Assembly (NCBI GenBank): GCA_034005175.1
Contig: JAVEVF010000099.1
Coordinates: forward strand, 1-6,712
Reading direction: 5' to 3'
Origin: JAVEVF01 sp034005175
Lineage (GTDB): Bacteria; Actinomycetota; Coriobacteriia; Anaerosomatales; SLCP01
DNA length: 6,712 nt
Within the stretch, counting starts at the first letter, position 1. Each line of letters begins with the position of its first letter. The position numbers were made by a program, and so were the translations under genes. The notes beneath the pieces were generated by a model that saw nothing but the letters and a program-made list of their open reading frames with translations, searched no databases and was not told the origin of the DNA. Below are positions 4,162 through 6,712 of the stretch, one piece after another.

Positions 4162-6697
4162 ATGGTCGAGGGTCGAGTATCGCCCCTGCACGGGGGGCGG
4201 ACCGGCGAGGGTGCGAGGGGTAGCAGGTGGGTCGCGCGCGGCGCGGTCCTCCTTGTCGCGCTGCTCGCACTTGTTCCCGCGATGGCGTACGGCGCCGAGA
4301 TCCCGCCGCACGTGACTCCCGAGGACGGACCGGATGCGTGCGCTATGTGCCATCGTGCGCACACCGCAGCGGGTGTTGTGGAGCGCTCTGAGTACGACAC
4401 GTGGGAGACAACCGGCTCGGCTCTCGTTCTTGCGCAGCCCTCAGATACCGGAGATGCCGCTTTGTGCCTCATGTGCCACGGCATCGACGCCCTCGGCTCG
4501 CAGATCGAGGTGCAAAGTGAGTTCTTGCGCCAATCGGCGCACTCGATGCTCCCCGAAGACGCACGGTACGAGGGCATCCCCGCCAAGCAGTGCAGCTCGT
4601 GCCATGATGCACATGGATCGGATCGTAGAAGTGACAACACGCCGTATCCTGGCCTATTGCGCGCAGCTGCCGAGGACGGGGATCGCTTCTACTCGGGCGA
4701 TGAGTACTGTGTGACCTGCCACTTCGAAGCGCGTGAAGGCAACCGCTTCCAGGGTTTGTCGATTTACGAGCAGACCGCGCACGGCACCATGCCCAAACCT
4801 GCGTCCGGCACTCAGATAACCTGTTCGAACTGTCACGCCTCTCACGGCTCAGACATCGCGCCGCTTCTGTTGAGCAAGGTCTTGCCCCCCGCCGCCCCCA
4901 CAACGGCCACGGTGGCTGCGAACGACCGCACGCAGTGCTATGCATGCCATATGGAAGCACAGGCCACGTGGCCTGGCGCTCCCGCGTACGATGATGATGC
5001 CACCGCCACTGTGCATGGGTCTTCCGAGGTCACATTCTCTGTGAGTGCCGAGTACGCCTCCGAGGAGGCCACACGGCTCGCGGGAGAGTGCCAGTCGTGC
5101 CACGACGCGATGGGTGCGGACCGAGGTGACGGCACGCCAGTCGCCAAACTCGGCGAGCTTGAGGGACGGGAGCAGTGTTACTCCTGCCACAACAAGGAGA
5201 ACGCCGAGGACAAGGGCGTTGTGGACATGGCGTCATGGGGCGTGCGGCCGGAGGCCATCGCCGAGGAACCTGAGCTCATCGTCGCATGGGACCCCGAGAA
5301 TCTCCCTGACGCGTATGGCGAGCTGCATGTCTACACCCGCGCATTCGGCGACGACGCACCGCCCTATGGACTTGAGGGCCCACGGCCATATGCGCCATCG
5401 GACGGTCGGACCGGAGCTATGGCATCGGGCAATATCGATGGCTTGACCGACGATGAGCTCGTGGTCGCAGACCCGGCTACCCCCGTGCTGAGAGTGTTCC
5501 GCTCCGATGCGCTTGCGGGGCTCTCGTACGTCTCTCATGCGGTCGCAGCGCCGGCGGCCCTCCTTGAAGTCGGCGATCTTCTGGCAGACTCCACAGGTCT
5601 TCCTGAGGTCGCGATGGTGAGCGTGGATGGTGGCAGCGGCGAGAGCTCTCTGCGCGTGTACCGCTGGCAGCCGGGCGGGGATGCTGGCACGCTCTTGCAG
5701 GTAGGCCCGGCGTATCCGGTGGGTTGGGATGCCACAGGGCTTGCCGCGGGTGACCTTGGTCTCGGCGCTAGCTCAACCGATCTGGTCGTCACCGCACGCT
5801 CGGCAGAGAGCACCAGCAGCCCGGATGCCGTATTCGTGCTCAGCCAGGTCTCGGCGGGCGATGAGGCGCTCGGCGTGAACTACTTTGACGAGCTTGTGCC
5901 AAATGGGACGCGCGGGCCCTCCATCGGCCCCGTCCTTGGAGGTGCGCCAGGCATCGTGGTGGCAAACTCGGGCGTGCTGCCACCTTCCATCTCCCTGTAT
6001 TCGCCGGATGGTGTCTCGCACATCGAGTACCCGGTCTCCGCCGACACCGGCGGGTTTGCATGGGATACTGCCGTCGGGACGTTCATGCAAGACGACAAGA
6101 CAGGCGTAGCAGTGGCCGTACGGAACGAGAGCGGCCCGAGCTCGGTATCGCTCCTCCCTGCGAGCGCGTCAGGTCTGGGTGACCCTGATGAGGTGTCGAC
6201 TGGCACGCGGTACGCCACATCCTCCCTGGCGACGGGCTCTCTCACTGAGGACGGTCATTCTCAGATCGTGGTCGCCAACGCCGGTGTATTCTCGCGTGAC
6301 GCAGGTCAGTCGGTCTCTCCGTCGACTCAGGTCATAGAGTGGACCGGAACGAAGTTCGAGGTCATTGAGACGCGCTGGGGTGGTGGAGCGGAGCTATCTG
6401 GGAACACCCCCGCGGTGTTGGTCGCCGATCTGGGTCCTGTGGGACGCAGCCGCCACCCGGCAAGCGCGATCGCACAAGCGCACGTTTCCACTGAGACGGC
6501 GGGCTTCGAGCGGCACGCTGAGTGCGTGGACTGCCACAACGTGCATGCCGCGACAGGCGAGACCACACCAGCGGCGCCCGCCGCGTACGGAGCTATCCGA
6601 GGCACATGGGGTGTGGATGTGATGGACTCCTACGCGCTCGTCGAGGGCATCGCAAACGAGTATGAGATGTGTTTCAAGTGCCATGGGAAAGCCGAGT
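4162..6697 (+). CDS. Secreted multiheme c-type cytochrome with internal FG-GAP/VCBS-like propeller, 3' truncated
   Basis: About 845 residues are visible. A signal peptide spans residues 1 to about 44 (long polar start, hydrophobic core 29-39, cleavage near AMA/AYG). Eight CxxCH haem sites follow with first Cys at 60, 102, 144, 183, 221, 259, 310 and 339. Several read CxxCHxxH (CAMCHRAH, CSSCHDAH, CSNCHASH), as in doubled-CXXCH cytochromes, and extra His such as 127, 208 and 285 are candidate distal ligands. Residues about 412-775 contain roughly seven repeats of the form 'small-G-(D/N/T)-hydrophobic ... (I/V)VVA' (GNIDGLTDDELVVAD, GSLTEDGHSQIVVAN), typical of FG-GAP/VCBS propellers. Two further haem sites lie at Cys788 and Cys837. 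The protein should act outside the membrane as an electron conduit; the propeller may bind a partner, a surface or Ca2+, though its metal motifs are degenerate. The apparent TAG at 6697-6699 is formed with adapter bases, so the true C-terminus, possibly with more haems or an anchor, is missing. It has its own candidate promoter and is separated by 119 nt from the ORF before it. Confidence 0.9.
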
Positions 6698-6712
6698 AGA
6701 TCGGAAGAGCGT
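6698..6712. other. Residual Illumina TruSeq adapter at the contig end (artefact)
   Basis: The last 15 bases, AGATCGGAAGAGCGT, are identical to the first 15 bases of the reverse complement of the TruSeq universal adapter. The first 13 are shared by all TruSeq adapters and the closing GT marks the universal (read 2) side. Their position exactly at the sequence end indicates untrimmed library adapter, not genomic DNA. They complete the false TAG stop of the cytochrome gene. Confidence 0.93.

Noticed and set aside
3918..4640. Reverse-strand ORF of 240 codons across the control region and cytochrome start
   Set aside because: It would run against the haem-motif-bearing frame and through the repeats; its composition is random-looking, rich in Ser, Arg and Pro.

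Overview
This is a 6.7 kb GC-rich fragment, apparently one short assembly contig, in which all recognisable genes lie on the + strand. High GC, strong G/C preference at third codon positions, GTG starts, a probable lipoprotein and CxxCH multiheme cytochromes fit a high-GC anaerobic bacterium. A cytochrome-rich Actinomycetota lineage (Coriobacteriia-like) is my best guess, made from style and gene content rather than a marker gene.

Layout. Bases 3-56 are the last codons of an upstream c-type cytochrome, ending in a CxxCH haem site. Two back-to-back perfect hairpins follow (72-92 and 95-125). The second holds the Shine-Dalgarno-like sequence and start codon of the next gene in its stem and loop. 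A tightly packed run follows: an unrecognised membrane protein with about 14 helices (110-1591); a probable lipoprotein with a Cys pair, a helical hairpin, a Gly/Ser/Pro linker and a C-terminal domain (1591-2478); an NHL-type six-bladed propeller protein held in the membrane at both ends (2483-3799); and, directly after its stop codon and in the same frame, an 80-codon ORF resembling the C-terminal half of a PIN domain (3800-4042). Junctions are a 1-nt overlap, a 4-nt gap and a 0-nt gap, so these four are probably one transcript.

Bases 4043-4161 look like a control region, with a TATACT box, a 9-bp direct repeat 45 bp apart and two short inverted repeats. The last gene (4162 to the end) encodes a secreted multiheme cytochrome: eight CxxCH sites, an apparent seven-bladed FG-GAP/VCBS-like propeller, then two more CxxCH sites. 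Its apparent stop codon is not trustworthy, because the final 15 bases are exactly the start of an Illumina TruSeq adapter, which supplies two of the three stop bases. The gene is therefore best treated as truncated.

Taken together, the window looks like part of a respiratory or extracellular electron-transfer cluster: cytochromes on both sides of a membrane protein, a lipoprotein and a membrane-anchored propeller that could form or assemble a cell-envelope complex. The joint role is inferred from gene order. The cytochrome and propeller assignments rest on visible motifs.
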